Assembly: GCA_024279945.1 (NCBI GenBank)
Contig: JAJRRA010000003.1
Span: forward strand, 1-64,000
DNA from: Gammaproteobacteria bacterium
GTDB taxonomy: Bacteria; Pseudomonadota; Gammaproteobacteria; Xanthomonadales; SZUA-36
DNA length: 64,000 bases
Direction of reading: 5' to 3'
Shown: positions 28,235-37,782 of the stretch, piece by piece
Position numbering within the stretch: position 1 is the stretch's first letter
How the letters are laid out: each line of letters starts with the position of its first letter
The notes under the pieces: model-generated
Told to the model about the DNA's origin: nothing
What the model saw: only the letters and a program-made list of their open reading frames with translations
Databases searched by the model: none
Made by a program: the position numbers and the translations under genes

Positions 28235-29214
28235 TATGGGTTCCATAAGTGACACTTTACATGATGGCTGGTTCTTTTTTCCCCGGATTCATTGATTTGA
28301 TTGCTGAGGGGATCCAATACCCTGCATCGATCCTCGACTCGGGGGCAACGTGTATGAAATACACAGCCTGCAGGCGGAGTCAAGGCTGAGGGCACCTCAC
28401 CTTGCAGTGCGACCGGTTTGCCATGTGCCGGGTCAGGCACTGGCACGGCTTCCAACAGTGCACGGGTGTAGGGATGTGCGGCCTGACGAAACAGGCGGTC
28501 TGCCGGTGCGATTTCAATCATTTTTCCAAGGTACATGACACCCACATGGTCGGCCAGTTGCTGGATAACCGCCAGGTCGTGTGCAATAAACAAGAAGGCT
28601 ATGCCCAACTGCTGCCGCAAGTTCAGGATCAGCTCGATAATGCGCGCCTGGACGGATACATCCATGGAAGATACCGACTCATCGGCAATAATCAATTCCG
28701 GCTCTGTGACCAGCGCCCTGGCCAGCGCCACGCGCTGCCTTTGCCCGCCTGACAGTTCATGCGGAAAACGAAGCAGCACGTCCGCTTCCAGACCGACCGT
28801 TTCCAGTGCCCTGCAAGCCCGGGCGCGGCGTTGCTCTGGAGCATCAATCCGGAAGTGATCCAGCGGTTCGATCAGGCTTTGCTGAATGCTCCGGCGTGGG
28901 CTGAGTGAGGCCAGCGGATCCTGGAAAGCAAGTTGGATGTTCCGGCGCATTTTTTTCAGGTCAGATCCTTTCATATGGGCCAGGTTTTTACCGTGAAACT
29001 GTACTTCGCCTGAAGTCGGCAGGGTCAACTGCATAATAGAATGGGCAAGGCTGGTCTTGCCCGACCCGGATTCGCCTACCAGGCCAAAAATGCTGCCGGC
29101 GTGGATGTCGAAACTGACACCATTAACCGCGGTCAGCAGTTCTCGCCTGCTGCCGTTGACCCGGTATCTGACCACCAGTTCGCGAACGCTGAGCAGTGCA
29201 GAGTCAGTCTGCAT
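28234..29214 (-). CDS. Peptide ABC transporter ATP-binding protein (OppF/DppF-like)
   Basis: The 326-residue ATPase has Walker A GESGSGKTS, Q-loop AFQDPLASLSPRRS, signature ELSGGQRQRVALARAL and Walker B LIIADESVSSMD. The C-terminal oligopeptide-transporter domain ends with the cysteine motif CVFHTRCPRVEDRC that binds a 4Fe-4S cluster in some DppD/OppF proteins. ATG 29214 overlaps the oppD end by 11 bp; a start at 29274 would overlap oppD by 71 bp. With OppD it powers uptake through OppB/OppC. Confidence 0.9.
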   Translation of the reverse strand: MQTDSALLSVRELVVRYRVNGSRRELLTAVNGVSFDIHAGSIFGLVGESGSGKTSLAHSIMQLTLPTSGEVQFHGKNLAHMKGSDLKKMRRNIQLAFQDPLASLSPRRSIQQSLIEPLDHFRIDAPEQRRARACRALETVGLEADVLLRFPHELSGGQRQRVALARALVTEPELIIADESVSSMDVSVQARIIELILNLRQQLGIAFLFIAHDLAVIQQLADHVGVMYLGKMIEIAPADRLFRQAAHPYTRALLEAVPVPDPAHGKPVALQGEVPSALTPPAGCVFHTRCPRVEDRCRVLDPLSNQINESGEKRTSHHVKCHLWNP

Positions 29215-30205
29215 GACAAGAGTGTTCCAATGGGTGGTGACAGGCGTGAAGATGGGAATTTGTTGGCCCATCAACCGACCGCATGTTCGGTATCAAAGTC
29301 CGGCAGCGTGTGTCAGCTCGCTGGCAGCGGTTTGCAAAGTGGCAGCCATCGGAGAGTGCAGCCGGATGGGGCACCAGGCCGGGGATCGCCTGAACCCGTT
29401 GAGCCCGGCCAGTGCTGATGCGTGGTACGGCGGCCAGCAAGCCCGCTGTATAAGGGTGTGTCGGTGCCCCGAACAGTGCCTTGACCGGGGCTTCCTCCAC
29501 AATCCTCCCGCAATACATGATGAGCGCCCGATCACATGCCTGTGCTACCACGCCGAGGTCGTGGGTAATCAGCAATATTGCAGTACCGAAGCTTTGTCCG
29601 AGTTCACTGAGTTGTGTCAGTACCTGGGCTTGTGTCGTCACGTCCAGAGCGGTGGTTGGTTCGTCGGCGATGAGTACTTTCGGCCGACAGGCCATTGCCA
29701 TCGCGATCATGACACGTTGCCTCATGCCACCGGAAAGTTGGTGTGGATAGCTTTGCATGATCCGGTCGGCATCTGCCATTCCAACACGTTCCAGCATGTC
29801 GACAGATGAGCGCAGGGCCTGGCGCCGGTTCTCCCCACGGTGTCGGCGGATGACCGTGCTTAAGTGACTGCCTACGGAAAAAACCGGGTCGAGCGCAGTC
29901 AAAGGTTCCTGAAATATCATCGAAATCTCGCTGCCCCTGACGCGGCGCAAACTGGCCTCGTCCAGTTGAGTGAGGTTCTTATCTCCGAGCTTGATCTGAT
30001 CTGCCGTAACCAATCCTTGCGGTGAGAGAACCAGTCCCATCAGTGCGGCGGCCGTGATCGATTTGCCGCAACCGGACTCACCCACCAGACCCAGAATTTC
30101 ACCGCCCTGCAATGAAAAGCTGATTTTGTCCACAACCCGGGCCAGCCCAAGACCCGTCTGCAAGGTGACACTGAGGTTCCTGACGGAAAAAATGCAGTCA
30201 CTCAT
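29204..30205 (-). CDS. Peptide ABC transporter ATP-binding protein (OppD/DppD-like)
   Basis: The 333-residue ATPase has Walker A GESGCGKSITAAALMG, Q-loop IFQEPLTALDPVFSVG, signature QLSGGMRQRVMIAMAM, Walker B LIADEPTTALD and switch histidine ITHDLG. C-terminal cysteines (CHFANRCQRADTRC) match the cluster-binding tail of this family. It starts with ATGA overlap on oppC and pairs with the OppF-like ATPase. Substrate is peptides or another nickel/oligopeptide-class ligand, inferred from the family. Confidence 0.92.
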   Translation of the reverse strand: MSDCIFSVRNLSVTLQTGLGLARVVDKISFSLQGGEILGLVGESGCGKSITAAALMGLVLSPQGLVTADQIKLGDKNLTQLDEASLRRVRGSEISMIFQEPLTALDPVFSVGSHLSTVIRRHRGENRRQALRSSVDMLERVGMADADRIMQSYPHQLSGGMRQRVMIAMAMACRPKVLIADEPTTALDVTTQAQVLTQLSELGQSFGTAILLITHDLGVVAQACDRALIMYCGRIVEEAPVKALFGAPTHPYTAGLLAAVPRISTGRAQRVQAIPGLVPHPAALSDGCHFANRCQRADTRCRTLIPNMRSVDGPTNSHLHACHHPLEHSCHAD

Positions 30206-31119
30206 AAAGAAGCCTGCCTGGGATCGAACGCATCCTGCAGGGCGTCCGCGAGCAGATTGAAGCCCAGCAGCAGTATGAATAACATGAATGATGCTGTGAG
30301 GAAGTTATTGAAATGCCCGGCCAGTACTTCCTGGGTGCTTTCCGCCAGCATCATCCCCCAACTGACACTGTCCTGCACACCCAGGCCAAGGAAACTCAGG
30401 ATAACTTCGGTTTTGATGGCGGCGACAAAAGCCATGCTGGCCTGCACCAACAGGATGTGCAATGTATTGGGCAACACATGTCGAATCAGGATCACGGGAA
30501 CGGGTAAACCGATGGCGCGGCTTGACAGTACGAATCCACGAGATTTAATGCGCATGACCTCAGCCCGTACCAGGCGCCCGGTAGTCGTCCAGAACGTGAC
30601 GATCATGGCCACGTGCATGGCCCAGGGCCAACCCTGCAATGCATAAGCAACGGCGGCAACAAAAAGGTAAAAGGGAATGGAGTCCAGCACGCCCATAAGC
30701 CACAGAATGCTTCCATCCACCCAGTTTCCCCCAAGTTTCGTATTGTACCAACCAGCCAGAGCCCCCAGCAAAGCCCCCAGCAGTGTGGACAGAAGGGATA
30801 CGGCCAGCCCAATCTCGAAGGCCGTCCGTGTGCTGAAAACCGCCCGTTGGAAAATATCCTGCCCCAACAGGTTGGTTCCCAGCCAGTGATTCACACTCAT
30901 TGGTTCCCATCGGCCGCCGTCAGCGATCGACCATCCCTGACCCAGCCAGCCGAACAGCACCCCCAGAGAAAGTAAAAGAAATACTGTGACGATGACCAGG
31001 CCAAGCAAGCCGGCCTTGTCCCGGCGCAATTTGGACCAGACCCGGCCGCGTCCCTTGTCAGACTCAAAGGCATTAGCCGGGAATACTCTTGACAGGGTCA
31101 ACGCCTGTGGCGTTTTCAT
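30202..31119 (-). CDS. Peptide ABC transporter permease (OppC/DppC-like)
   Basis: The 305-residue inner-membrane protein has an N-terminal helix near residue 40, an extracytoplasmic stretch with HWLGTNLLGQDIFQRAVFSTR (the usual HxLGTDxxGRDxxSR motif in variant form), and five more helices carrying the EAA coupling loop (ATPase contact) before VLPNTLHILLVQ. The oppB stop and this start share a base (TGATG at 31117-31121). It forms the channel with OppB. Confidence 0.9.
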   Translation of the reverse strand: MKTPQALTLSRVFPANAFESDKGRGRVWSKLRRDKAGLLGLVIVTVFLLLSLGVLFGWLGQGWSIADGGRWEPMSVNHWLGTNLLGQDIFQRAVFSTRTAFEIGLAVSLLSTLLGALLGALAGWYNTKLGGNWVDGSILWLMGVLDSIPFYLFVAAVAYALQGWPWAMHVAMIVTFWTTTGRLVRAEVMRIKSRGFVLSSRAIGLPVPVILIRHVLPNTLHILLVQASMAFVAAIKTEVILSFLGLGVQDSVSWGMMLAESTQEVLAGHFNNFLTASFMLFILLLGFNLLADALQDAFDPRQASL

Positions 31120-32057
31120 CAACTGATCCTTGGGTCCACAAGCCGGTAAATGAAGTCGGTCGCGATCTGTATCAGTACAAATATAACGGCAGTCAATCCG
31201 ACCACGGCTTTCAATATGGGTTGGTCGCCACTGGTAATAGCGTCAAAACTTACCTTGCCGATGCCAGGGATGCCAAAGTAGCTTTCGATCAGCAGACTGC
31301 CTGAGATGACAACCAGCGGTATGGAAAACATGATCCTTGTGGTGATGGGTACCAGGCTGTTTTTCAACACGTGCCGCCACATCAGGGTAGCGGGTGAAGC
31401 ACCGAATGCACGAGCAGTGCGTATGTGTTCCCGAGATGATTCCTCAATAAACACGGCGCGGTAGAAGCGTGTGTTGTATCCCAGTGTCACCAGGATCAGT
31501 GACAAGGTAGGCACCGTCACATAAGCCAGGTAGGAAGACAGATCCTCAACCTGCCAGCCACGTACCGGAAACAGGTTCAGTCCGTAGGGTGTGCTCAGTA
31601 GTACCTGCAGGCCGATGATGATGATCAGAAAGCTGATACTCATTCCGGTCACCGACAGTCCGGTGATCAGGCGGTCGCTCCATGTACCCTTGCGAAAAGC
31701 AGCGATCAGCCCAAGCACAATGCCCAACAGGTTGCCGATGATGAAGCCTGGCAACATCAGCGCCAGTGATACGGGCAGGGTACGCCTCAAAATACTGTTG
31801 ACCTGCTCGCCGGATGAGTTGGAAGCACCCAGGTCAAGTGTGAACAGCTCGACCAGGTAGTCCAGGTAGCGCCGCATGAAAGGCTGGTCATAATTCAGTT
31901 CATGGCGCACTTCCATAATTTGACTGGCGGTGGCATTTTTACCGATCAGGGTATAAGTCTGGTCTGGCCCAAACCAGACCATCAGCAGGAAACTGATCAA
32001 GGTAACACCCAGGATCAACAGCAGACCATGAATGATATTGTGCAGTATGATCCGCAC
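31119..32057 (-). CDS. Peptide ABC transporter permease (OppB/DppB-like)
   Basis: The 312-residue membrane protein has six helices and the family segment MEVRHELNYDQPFMRRYLDYLVELFTLDLGASNSSGEQV. The EAA loop is AFGASPATLMWRHVLKNSLVPITT. Translation starts at GTG 32057, which overlaps the TAG stop of the binding-protein gene by one base. Gene order binding protein-B-C-D-F is the standard arrangement. Confidence 0.9.
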   Translation of the reverse strand: MRIILHNIIHGLLLILGVTLISFLLMVWFGPDQTYTLIGKNATASQIMEVRHELNYDQPFMRRYLDYLVELFTLDLGASNSSGEQVNSILRRTLPVSLALMLPGFIIGNLLGIVLGLIAAFRKGTWSDRLITGLSVTGMSISFLIIIIGLQVLLSTPYGLNLFPVRGWQVEDLSSYLAYVTVPTLSLILVTLGYNTRFYRAVFIEESSREHIRTARAFGASPATLMWRHVLKNSLVPITTRIMFSIPLVVISGSLLIESYFGIPGIGKVSFDAITSGDQPILKAVVGLTAVIFVLIQIATDFIYRLVDPRIS

Positions 32058-33871
32058 TATTCCTCTTGCCTGTTTTTAAAGTTGGCTTTGCCCGGGCCAG
32101 CAAAGCGGAAAAAATGACCGCCCAGAAATGAGCGGTCCGGTAACATGGCTATATCCCGGTTCCAAAGCAGAATCATTTTGCGCGAAATGCCGCTAATGGT
32201 CACGCAATCTTCAATCACAATTTGGTTCATCTTGCGGTACATCTCGGTGCGGGCCGGTGAAGCCAGCATGGTGGAACTGTCCCGGAATAAGCGGTTGAAT
32301 TCCTCATTGTTGTAATTGGCGGTATTGGACCCGGGTGTGGCATTCGGGCCATAAAATAGCTGGATGGTGTTTTCGGCATCCGGGTAATCCATGGTCCAGC
32401 CGATGGTCATCAGCATGACCTCGCGGTTGAGGTAGGCCTGCGCGTAGTCACCGTAGCTTGCAAAAGTCAGAGGGTGAATCTTTCCCCGGGGATAGCCGAT
32501 GTCAGCCATAAAGCTTCTGAACTGTTCGAACATTTGGCGTTCGGTGACGCTGGATGTAAACCCGATTTCCAGGTCAGGCAATTTATCCGCAGTCCAGCCA
32601 TGGCTTTTGAGCAACTCGCGTGCAGCCTTCAGGTCACGAATGATAGAAGTCCTGTCCTGATCCGGATTAAACTCAGGCGCAACTGGGGGAATGATGCCGG
32701 GGAATACTTGCCCAATGCCGTAGTAAAAAATCTCATTGCGCTTCTCCCAGTCGAAAGCCTTGGAAATTGCGCAGCGCAGCGCCTTGTTGCGGGCGTTTGT
32801 CTCAGGGTTCGGATGATAGCCGATACGCGGGTCATCCATGTTGAAATCGGTGTGGACAAAACCAGATTCCAGGGTGGCCTGAAAATGGAAATTCTCGGCC
32901 AGTTCCGGCTTCAAAACCAGTGGGTTGCGGCTTTCCAGCACCTGATCAAATTGACTTACGGGGGCTTTGACAAAATCGAGTTCGCCGGCGATGAATGCAT
33001 TCCAGCGCGCTGCATCTTCGCCGATAAACTCAACTTCAATACGGTCCATGAAAGGCGGGGTCAGGCCCTCCAGGTGTTCCAGGCCATAGCGGGACTGTGA
33101 GGCCGGGTCATAACCTTCATTTTCCAGGCTGAAGGGCTCCTGCCTGAAATCGGAGTTCCGCACCATCACTGCGCCAGCCGTGTTGAAGGACAACAGACGG
33201 TAGGGTCCGGAACCCACCGGATGTATCGCCAATTCCCTGCCGTAATACTCCACAGCCTCACGAGGAACAATGGCGGAGAAGCCCTGCGTCAGCGTGTGTA
33301 CAAGTTGGGGGTAGGGGGAGATCAACTGGATCTGGATTGTCCGGCCATCCAGTGCGCGAAGCCCGGTGATCTCCTGCTTATAATCTGATCCATTTGCTTT
33401 CCAATCATCCAGCCCAACGATTCTGTTTTGCCACAGCCATGCTCCCTGAGCACGTGTTTGGGGGTCAAAATGTCGTTTGATGGAGTAAACGAAATCCTGG
33501 GCGCTTACAAGTCTGCCTTTAGATTCCGGAAAAGCCAGATCATCAATGAAATAGACATCCGGTTTGATCCTGATCGTATAAGTTAATCCATCTGCCGATA
33601 TTTCGGGCAGGTTTTCGGCCAGATTAGGTTCCAGTTGGTAGGGGCGAGCGAGGTATTTGTAGCGGTACAGAGTGTCGTATAAATTTACCACCAGGAAATT
33701 GGCATATATATTTGATGAGCGGGCTGGATCCAGGTTGTTTGGAGCACCGTCCATTGAGTGCCGATAGACGGAATGGGAAATCTCTGTAGATGTGGATTGA
33801 TCCCCGCCGTTGCATGCGCCAAGCGCCAGCAAAAGCACCAGCAACGGAACTCGGAAGGACAGATTTTTCAT
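32057..33871 (-). CDS. Peptide ABC transporter solute-binding lipoprotein (family 5)
   Basis: The 604-residue protein starts with a lipoprotein signal (MKNLSFRVPLLVLLLALGAC), so it is anchored in the envelope. It shows family-5 features: SMDGAPNNLDPARSSNIYANFLVVNLYDTLYRY at the start, GSGPYRLLSFN, and KALRCAISKAFDWEKRNEI. It would capture peptides or other ligands for the OppBCDF channel. A GTG at 33883 would add four residues; I prefer the ATG directly before the signal. It is the promoter-proximal gene of the operon. Ligand not known. Confidence 0.9.
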   Translation of the reverse strand: MKNLSFRVPLLVLLLALGACNGGDQSTSTEISHSVYRHSMDGAPNNLDPARSSNIYANFLVVNLYDTLYRYKYLARPYQLEPNLAENLPEISADGLTYTIRIKPDVYFIDDLAFPESKGRLVSAQDFVYSIKRHFDPQTRAQGAWLWQNRIVGLDDWKANGSDYKQEITGLRALDGRTIQIQLISPYPQLVHTLTQGFSAIVPREAVEYYGRELAIHPVGSGPYRLLSFNTAGAVMVRNSDFRQEPFSLENEGYDPASQSRYGLEHLEGLTPPFMDRIEVEFIGEDAARWNAFIAGELDFVKAPVSQFDQVLESRNPLVLKPELAENFHFQATLESGFVHTDFNMDDPRIGYHPNPETNARNKALRCAISKAFDWEKRNEIFYYGIGQVFPGIIPPVAPEFNPDQDRTSIIRDLKAARELLKSHGWTADKLPDLEIGFTSSVTERQMFEQFRSFMADIGYPRGKIHPLTFASYGDYAQAYLNREVMLMTIGWTMDYPDAENTIQLFYGPNATPGSNTANYNNEEFNRLFRDSSTMLASPARTEMYRKMNQIVIEDCVTISGISRKMILLWNRDIAMLPDRSFLGGHFFRFAGPGKANFKNRQEE

Positions 33872-33954
33872 CCGGAAAGTCACAGTTGATCAGCTTAGCC
33901 CAGCCCCCTTGCTGCAACAAGTCTTGTCAAAGCCCGTGAGTGACCTGACTGGCC

Positions 33955-34707
33955 CTAGTAGTCCTCCAGCAGGGAGTCGTAATCTGGCGCCGGGGGGTCT
34001 CCGTCGTAGATCAGAAATTGACGTCGCTGCAGGTAGGCATCGCGGATCAGGGTGTAAGGATCATGGGCTGTCTTGATATCTTCGTCAAATGGCAGCAGCG
34101 ATGCACGCAATGTGATCAGGTCTGCCACCAGCGGAAGGTAGTTATTATGTTCCCGCGCATAATAACTGACCGGGTGAGCATATCCGTAGAAACTGCGACC
34201 GAGGAAATCCCGGGCCGTATATGGCCCGAAAAACGGCATTACAATGTAGCGGCTGTCTTTCCAGCCCCAGACAGCGAGAGTCTGGCCGAAGTCTTCGTCA
34301 TAATATGGAATGCCGTCCCTGCTGGCGATGTCGAAAAAGCCCAGCAGGCCCACTGTAGTATTCAACAGGAAGCGACCAGTGGCCTCCACGGATTCCTCAA
34401 AATGGCCCTGGAGAATCAGGTTGAGGAAAGTGACCGGGAACGCCAGGTTACGAAAGAAATTCCGCACACCGCGCTGTGGGGCATCGGGCATGATGTAGTC
34501 GTAGCCTTTTGCGACCGGACGGAATATGGTCCGGTCAAAGGCCATGTTGAAGTTGTGAATTTTTCGGTTATAGGATTCCCAGGGATCCCGCTCGGAGTCT
34601 GTCATGGTCACAGGATGGCTGGCGCAGGCGGTGAGCAGCATGATGATCACTGCGATACAGGTTTTGGTCGCCAACTGGCGTAATTTGTTGCAATCAAGGT
34701 GAGTCAT
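33955..34707 (-). CDS. mlaA: MlaA (VacJ) outer-membrane lipoprotein
   Basis: MlaA removes mislocalised phospholipids from the outer leaflet of the outer membrane and passes them to MlaC. The 250-residue protein begins at ATG 34707 (GGGGAA upstream), has lipobox LTAC, then SERDPWESYNRKIHNFNMAFDRTIFRPVAKGY and FGQTLAVWGWKDSRYIVMPFFGP, all typical. It overlaps the mlaB end by 14 bp, so here mlaA belongs to the mla operon rather than standing alone as in Escherichia. Confidence 0.95.
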   Translation of the reverse strand: MTHLDCNKLRQLATKTCIAVIIMLLTACASHPVTMTDSERDPWESYNRKIHNFNMAFDRTIFRPVAKGYDYIMPDAPQRGVRNFFRNLAFPVTFLNLILQGHFEESVEATGRFLLNTTVGLLGFFDIASRDGIPYYDEDFGQTLAVWGWKDSRYIVMPFFGPYTARDFLGRSFYGYAHPVSYYAREHNNYLPLVADLITLRASLLPFDEDIKTAHDPYTLIRDAYLQRRQFLIYDGDPPAPDYDSLLEDY

Positions 34708-35017
34708 TTCCCCGGCCTGAAATATCGAGTAATTTGTCTGCTTCACACAATTTTGCCAGGCGCAGCAGGTTCTCAGGTGCGTTTGTAATGTGCAGGTGCT
34801 GGTCGAGTTTATGGGCTATTGCTTGCCACTCGAGCAATAATGCGAGGCCTGAACTGTCCGTGTGTTCAATTCCAGCCAGGTCAATGTTCAGCACAGATCC
34901 ATTACCGGTAAATTTGCTTTCGAGTTCGCGGTAAATGCCCGGTGTGGAAACAAAATCCATTTTACCGGTCAGGTGCACCGTTCCGTCTTCTTGTGTATGG
35001 ATATTGTTATTACTCAT
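34694..35017 (-). CDS. mlaB: MlaB STAS-domain protein
   Basis: The 107-residue cytoplasmic STAS protein binds the MlaF ATPase and stabilises the MlaFEDB complex. The anti-sigma-factor-antagonist fold is visible in VLNIDLAGIEHTDSSGLALLLEW, with the conserved TDSSG motif. ATG 35017 overlaps the mlaC stop by a few bases, and mlaA follows with overlap. Confidence 0.88.
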   Translation of the reverse strand: MSNNNIHTQEDGTVHLTGKMDFVSTPGIYRELESKFTGNGSVLNIDLAGIEHTDSSGLALLLEWQAIAHKLDQHLHITNAPENLLRLAKLCEADKLLDISGRGNDSP

Positions 35018-35627
35018 CAAATGTTACATTTCCTGCAATAATCTCTTCAGTCACTTTTTCTATGCCTTCTGCCTGTACCCTGGGTGCTATCTGGTTACGG
35101 AAAGTGATGACGTAAGAAATACCTTCAACGGTTACGTCGAATATTTTCCAGCCTGTCTCGGTTTTGTGAAAAGCAAAGTCCACCGGGACAGCATTACCCT
35201 CGGCTAGCTTGATTCGGGTGCGAACCCGGGTGAGTGTGTCCGTGTTCTTGCCCTTTAGCGGCATCACCTGTATCCGCTCCTTATTGCTGAATTCGATCAG
35301 GCTGCCGGAATAGCGGTTGATCAGAACATTGCTCAGGGCCTTGGAAAAGGCCATCAGTTGCTCCTCTGAGGCTTGCCGTCCGGCCCGGCCGAGGACCAGT
35401 CGGGCAGAATAAACAACATCGAGCAACGGCAGCATGTTTTCCCGGACGACCTGGGCTAAAAGGGCCGGGTTCTGGGTATATTCGGCCCGATGGCTGTCCA
35501 GAAGGTCGAGGATTTGCGTACTGGCTTCGGTGATGATGGTGGCTGGATCGCGGTTATCCACCGCGTCTGCGTTCGCCAGACTGCTGCCAAGCAGCAGGAA
35601 CAAGGCGCCAGAGAGAAGTAGTTTCAC
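35010..35627 (-). CDS. mlaC: MlaC periplasmic phospholipid-binding protein
   Basis: MlaC shuttles phospholipids between MlaA and MlaD. The 205-residue protein has a signal peptide (residues 1-20, ending NADA), then a helix-rich N-terminal half and the strand-rich end (VPVDFAFHKTETGWKIFDVTVEGISYVITFRNQ) that form the lipid pocket; this is the toluene-tolerance Ttg2 family. It starts at GTG 35627, overlapping the mlaD stop by four bases. Confidence 0.94.
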   Translation of the reverse strand: MKLLLSGALFLLLGSSLANADAVDNRDPATIITEASTQILDLLDSHRAEYTQNPALLAQVVRENMLPLLDVVYSARLVLGRAGRQASEEQLMAFSKALSNVLINRYSGSLIEFSNKERIQVMPLKGKNTDTLTRVRTRIKLAEGNAVPVDFAFHKTETGWKIFDVTVEGISYVITFRNQIAPRVQAEGIEKVTEEIIAGNVTFDE

Positions 35628-36097
35628 TGGGGTTTCTCCGATGAGCCGGCATTGAACAGGTATTTGCCGATAACCTGCTCCAGGATCAGCGCGGACTGGG
35701 TGATGAAAATTTCATCGCCATCGACCAGCATGTCCGGAGCACCACCGGGTTCCAGGTTGATGTAACGGTCACCCAGCACACCCGAAGTTAAAACCGATGC
35801 ACCGGTGTCAGAAGGGATTTCATTGAAACGGGAGGCGATGTTCATATTCACTACGGCTTCAAACATGACCGGATCCAACACGATGGAATCGACCATGCCC
35901 ACGGTCACGCCGCCAATCTTGACCGGTGCTTTTACCCTGAGGTCGGCGACATTGGTGAAGCGGGCACTGATCTGGTAAGTGTCTTTGCCAATTCCCTGCC
36001 CATAGTCGGTGGCCCGCATTGCGAGCCAGACCAGGGCGGCGATTCCCAGTAACAGGAAAATGCCGGAAGCGAGTTCCACCTTGTAATTAGGGCGCAT
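35624..36097 (-). CDS. mlaD: MlaD MCE-domain protein
   Basis: MlaD has one N-terminal membrane anchor (residues 7-27) and an MCE domain (about 40-120: VRVKAPVKIGGVTVGMVDSI-type segment, GVLGDRYINLEPGG), forming the hexameric periplasmic ring on MlaE. Length is 157 residues, with a short C-terminal tail. GAGG precedes the ATG at 36097. Confidence 0.95.
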   Translation of the reverse strand: MRPNYKVELASGIFLLLGIAALVWLAMRATDYGQGIGKDTYQISARFTNVADLRVKAPVKIGGVTVGMVDSIVLDPVMFEAVVNMNIASRFNEIPSDTGASVLTSGVLGDRYINLEPGGAPDMLVDGDEIFITQSALILEQVIGKYLFNAGSSEKPQ

Positions 36098-36106
36098 TAG
36101 GGTACC

Positions 36107-36877
36107 TCAGGTAAAAAACGATGTCATGATAAAGTCGAATACAAGGATCAGCACCGAACTCAATACAACCGTATTGGTCGTTGCTGTACCAACACCGGCG
36201 CCGGTTGGTTTGGCCGTGTAACCAAAGTACACGGCGATCAGGCTGACCAGACCGCCGAACACCAGGCTTTTCCAGATGCCACCGATAAAGTCCTTGTAAA
36301 AGTAGATGCCGTTTTGCAGCTTGCTCCAGAAAATACCGCTATCCATATCCATTACGCCGATGGCAAACACGATGCTACCCAAAATAGCCAGGGCATTGAA
36401 CATGGCGGTAAGCAGGGGAAGCGAGATCAAGCCGGCTAAAAAGCGTGGCAGGGCGATGACCTGTATGGGGTCGATGGCCATCAGTTCCATGGCTTCGATC
36501 TGGTTGGTCGCTTTCATCAGCCCGATTTCTGCGGTGACTGAAGTGCCGGCGCGACCGGCAAACAGAAGGGCCGTGAGTACCGGCCCAAGTTCGCGAAAAA
36601 GAGACTTGACGACCAGCAGACTGACCTGGTCCGAGGCGCCAAATTGCTCCAGGGCATTGATTGCCTGAAGTGACAACACCATGCCGACGAAAAAACCGCA
36701 GATCATAATGATGACCAGGGATCGAGCACCGATAAGGTAGGTCTGTTGCAGCACCGCCCGGAGTTGTGAGGCGTTGAAGCGGATACTGGAAATCATCCTG
36801 AACAGGAACAGGAGGCACTGGCCGCTCTGTGCAACAGGCGCAGTCAGTTTGCTGATGTAACTTTCCGAAACAGCCAT
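36107..36877 (-). CDS. mlaE: MlaE permease
   Basis: The membrane subunit of the phospholipid ABC transporter has 256 residues from ATG 36877, the normal size. Motifs are ARSLVIIMICGFFVGMVLSLQ, FRELGPVLTALLFAGRAGTSVTAEIGLMK, and the C-terminal GGLVSLIAVYFGYTAKPTGAGVGTATT. The start is two bases after the mlaF stop; a longer frame to 36898 would only overlap mlaF. Confidence 0.95.
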   Translation of the reverse strand: MAVSESYISKLTAPVAQSGQCLLFLFRMISSIRFNASQLRAVLQQTYLIGARSLVIIMICGFFVGMVLSLQAINALEQFGASDQVSLLVVKSLFRELGPVLTALLFAGRAGTSVTAEIGLMKATNQIEAMELMAIDPIQVIALPRFLAGLISLPLLTAMFNALAILGSIVFAIGVMDMDSGIFWSKLQNGIYFYKDFIGGIWKSLVFGGLVSLIAVYFGYTAKPTGAGVGTATTNTVVLSSVLILVFDFIMTSFFT

Positions 36878-36879
36878 AA

Positions 36880-37689
36880 TCAGTCCAACAGCCCCCACTG
36901 TGTACCGGGCGTTTGATAGTGGAAGGGGATCGGTCCTTCCATTTTGCCGTTCATGAACTGGTAAACACTTGGTTCGGTGCTTGAGTTCAGCTCCTCCGGC
37001 GGGCCTTCTCCGGCAATTTTTGCCGAAGCAATAATGTAGCAGTAGTCTACCAACTTGCTCATCTGATCTACATTGTGCGTGACCACGATACTGGTCAGCC
37101 CCAGGGCATCGTTGGTTTCACGCATTAGTGTCCGGATGGTGGAAACTGCAATTGGATCCAGGCCAGTCATGGGTTCATCGTAAAGCATGATGCGGGGGTC
37201 TAGCACAATAGCCCGGGCGAAAGCCACCCGCCGTGCCATGCCACCCGACAACTCATGAGGCATGCGATCCTCAATGCCGCCTAAACCCACTGCGCTGAGT
37301 TTGCTCATCACCAATCGGCGAAGTAATGGTTCTGGCAGGTCGGTGTGCTCACGCAAAGGTGTGGCAATGTTTTCAAACACCGTCAGATCAGTAAACAGCG
37401 CTCCGTCCTGCAGCAAGACCCCAATGTTGCGGCGAAAGTGGTGCAGTTCACGGTCAGACATCGCTGATATCATCTGCCCATTAACCTCAATGGTCCCCGC
37501 GTCTGGCTTCAGTTGCCCTGAAATCAGCCGCAGAATGGTTGTTTTTCCGACACCACTCGGACCCATGAACGCAACAATGGAACCCTGCTGGATATCCATG
37601 CTGACACCATCCAGGATGGTTTTGCGGCCGCGACGAAAGACCAGGTTCCGGACACGGATGGCTGTTGTGTTTGGTTTTGCCTGTTCCAT
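36880..37689 (-). CDS. mlaF: MlaF ATPase
   Basis: The ATPase of the Mla transporter (269 residues) has Walker A MGPSGVGKTT, Q-loop LLQDGALFTDLTVFEN, signature ELSGGMARRVAFARAI, Walker B IMLYDEPMTGLDP and switch THNVD. It is the first gene of the mlaFEDCB-mlaA operon. A strong rho-independent terminator 94 bp upstream ends the noncoding transcript that lies before it, so the operon must start from its own promoter in that 94-bp gap. Confidence 0.95.
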   Translation of the reverse strand: MEQAKPNTTAIRVRNLVFRRGRKTILDGVSMDIQQGSIVAFMGPSGVGKTTILRLISGQLKPDAGTIEVNGQMISAMSDRELHHFRRNIGVLLQDGALFTDLTVFENIATPLREHTDLPEPLLRRLVMSKLSAVGLGGIEDRMPHELSGGMARRVAFARAIVLDPRIMLYDEPMTGLDPIAVSTIRTLMRETNDALGLTSIVVTHNVDQMSKLVDYCYIIASAKIAGEGPPEELNSSTEPSVYQFMNGKMEGPIPFHYQTPGTQWGLLD

Positions 37690-37782
37690 TATGGGTAATG
37701 ACCGGTCTACCGCTGTTGTCGAATAGTAATTGTATTACGAATCTGACCCGGAAAATGCGGTTAATGTTTCATTTTTTTGGAC

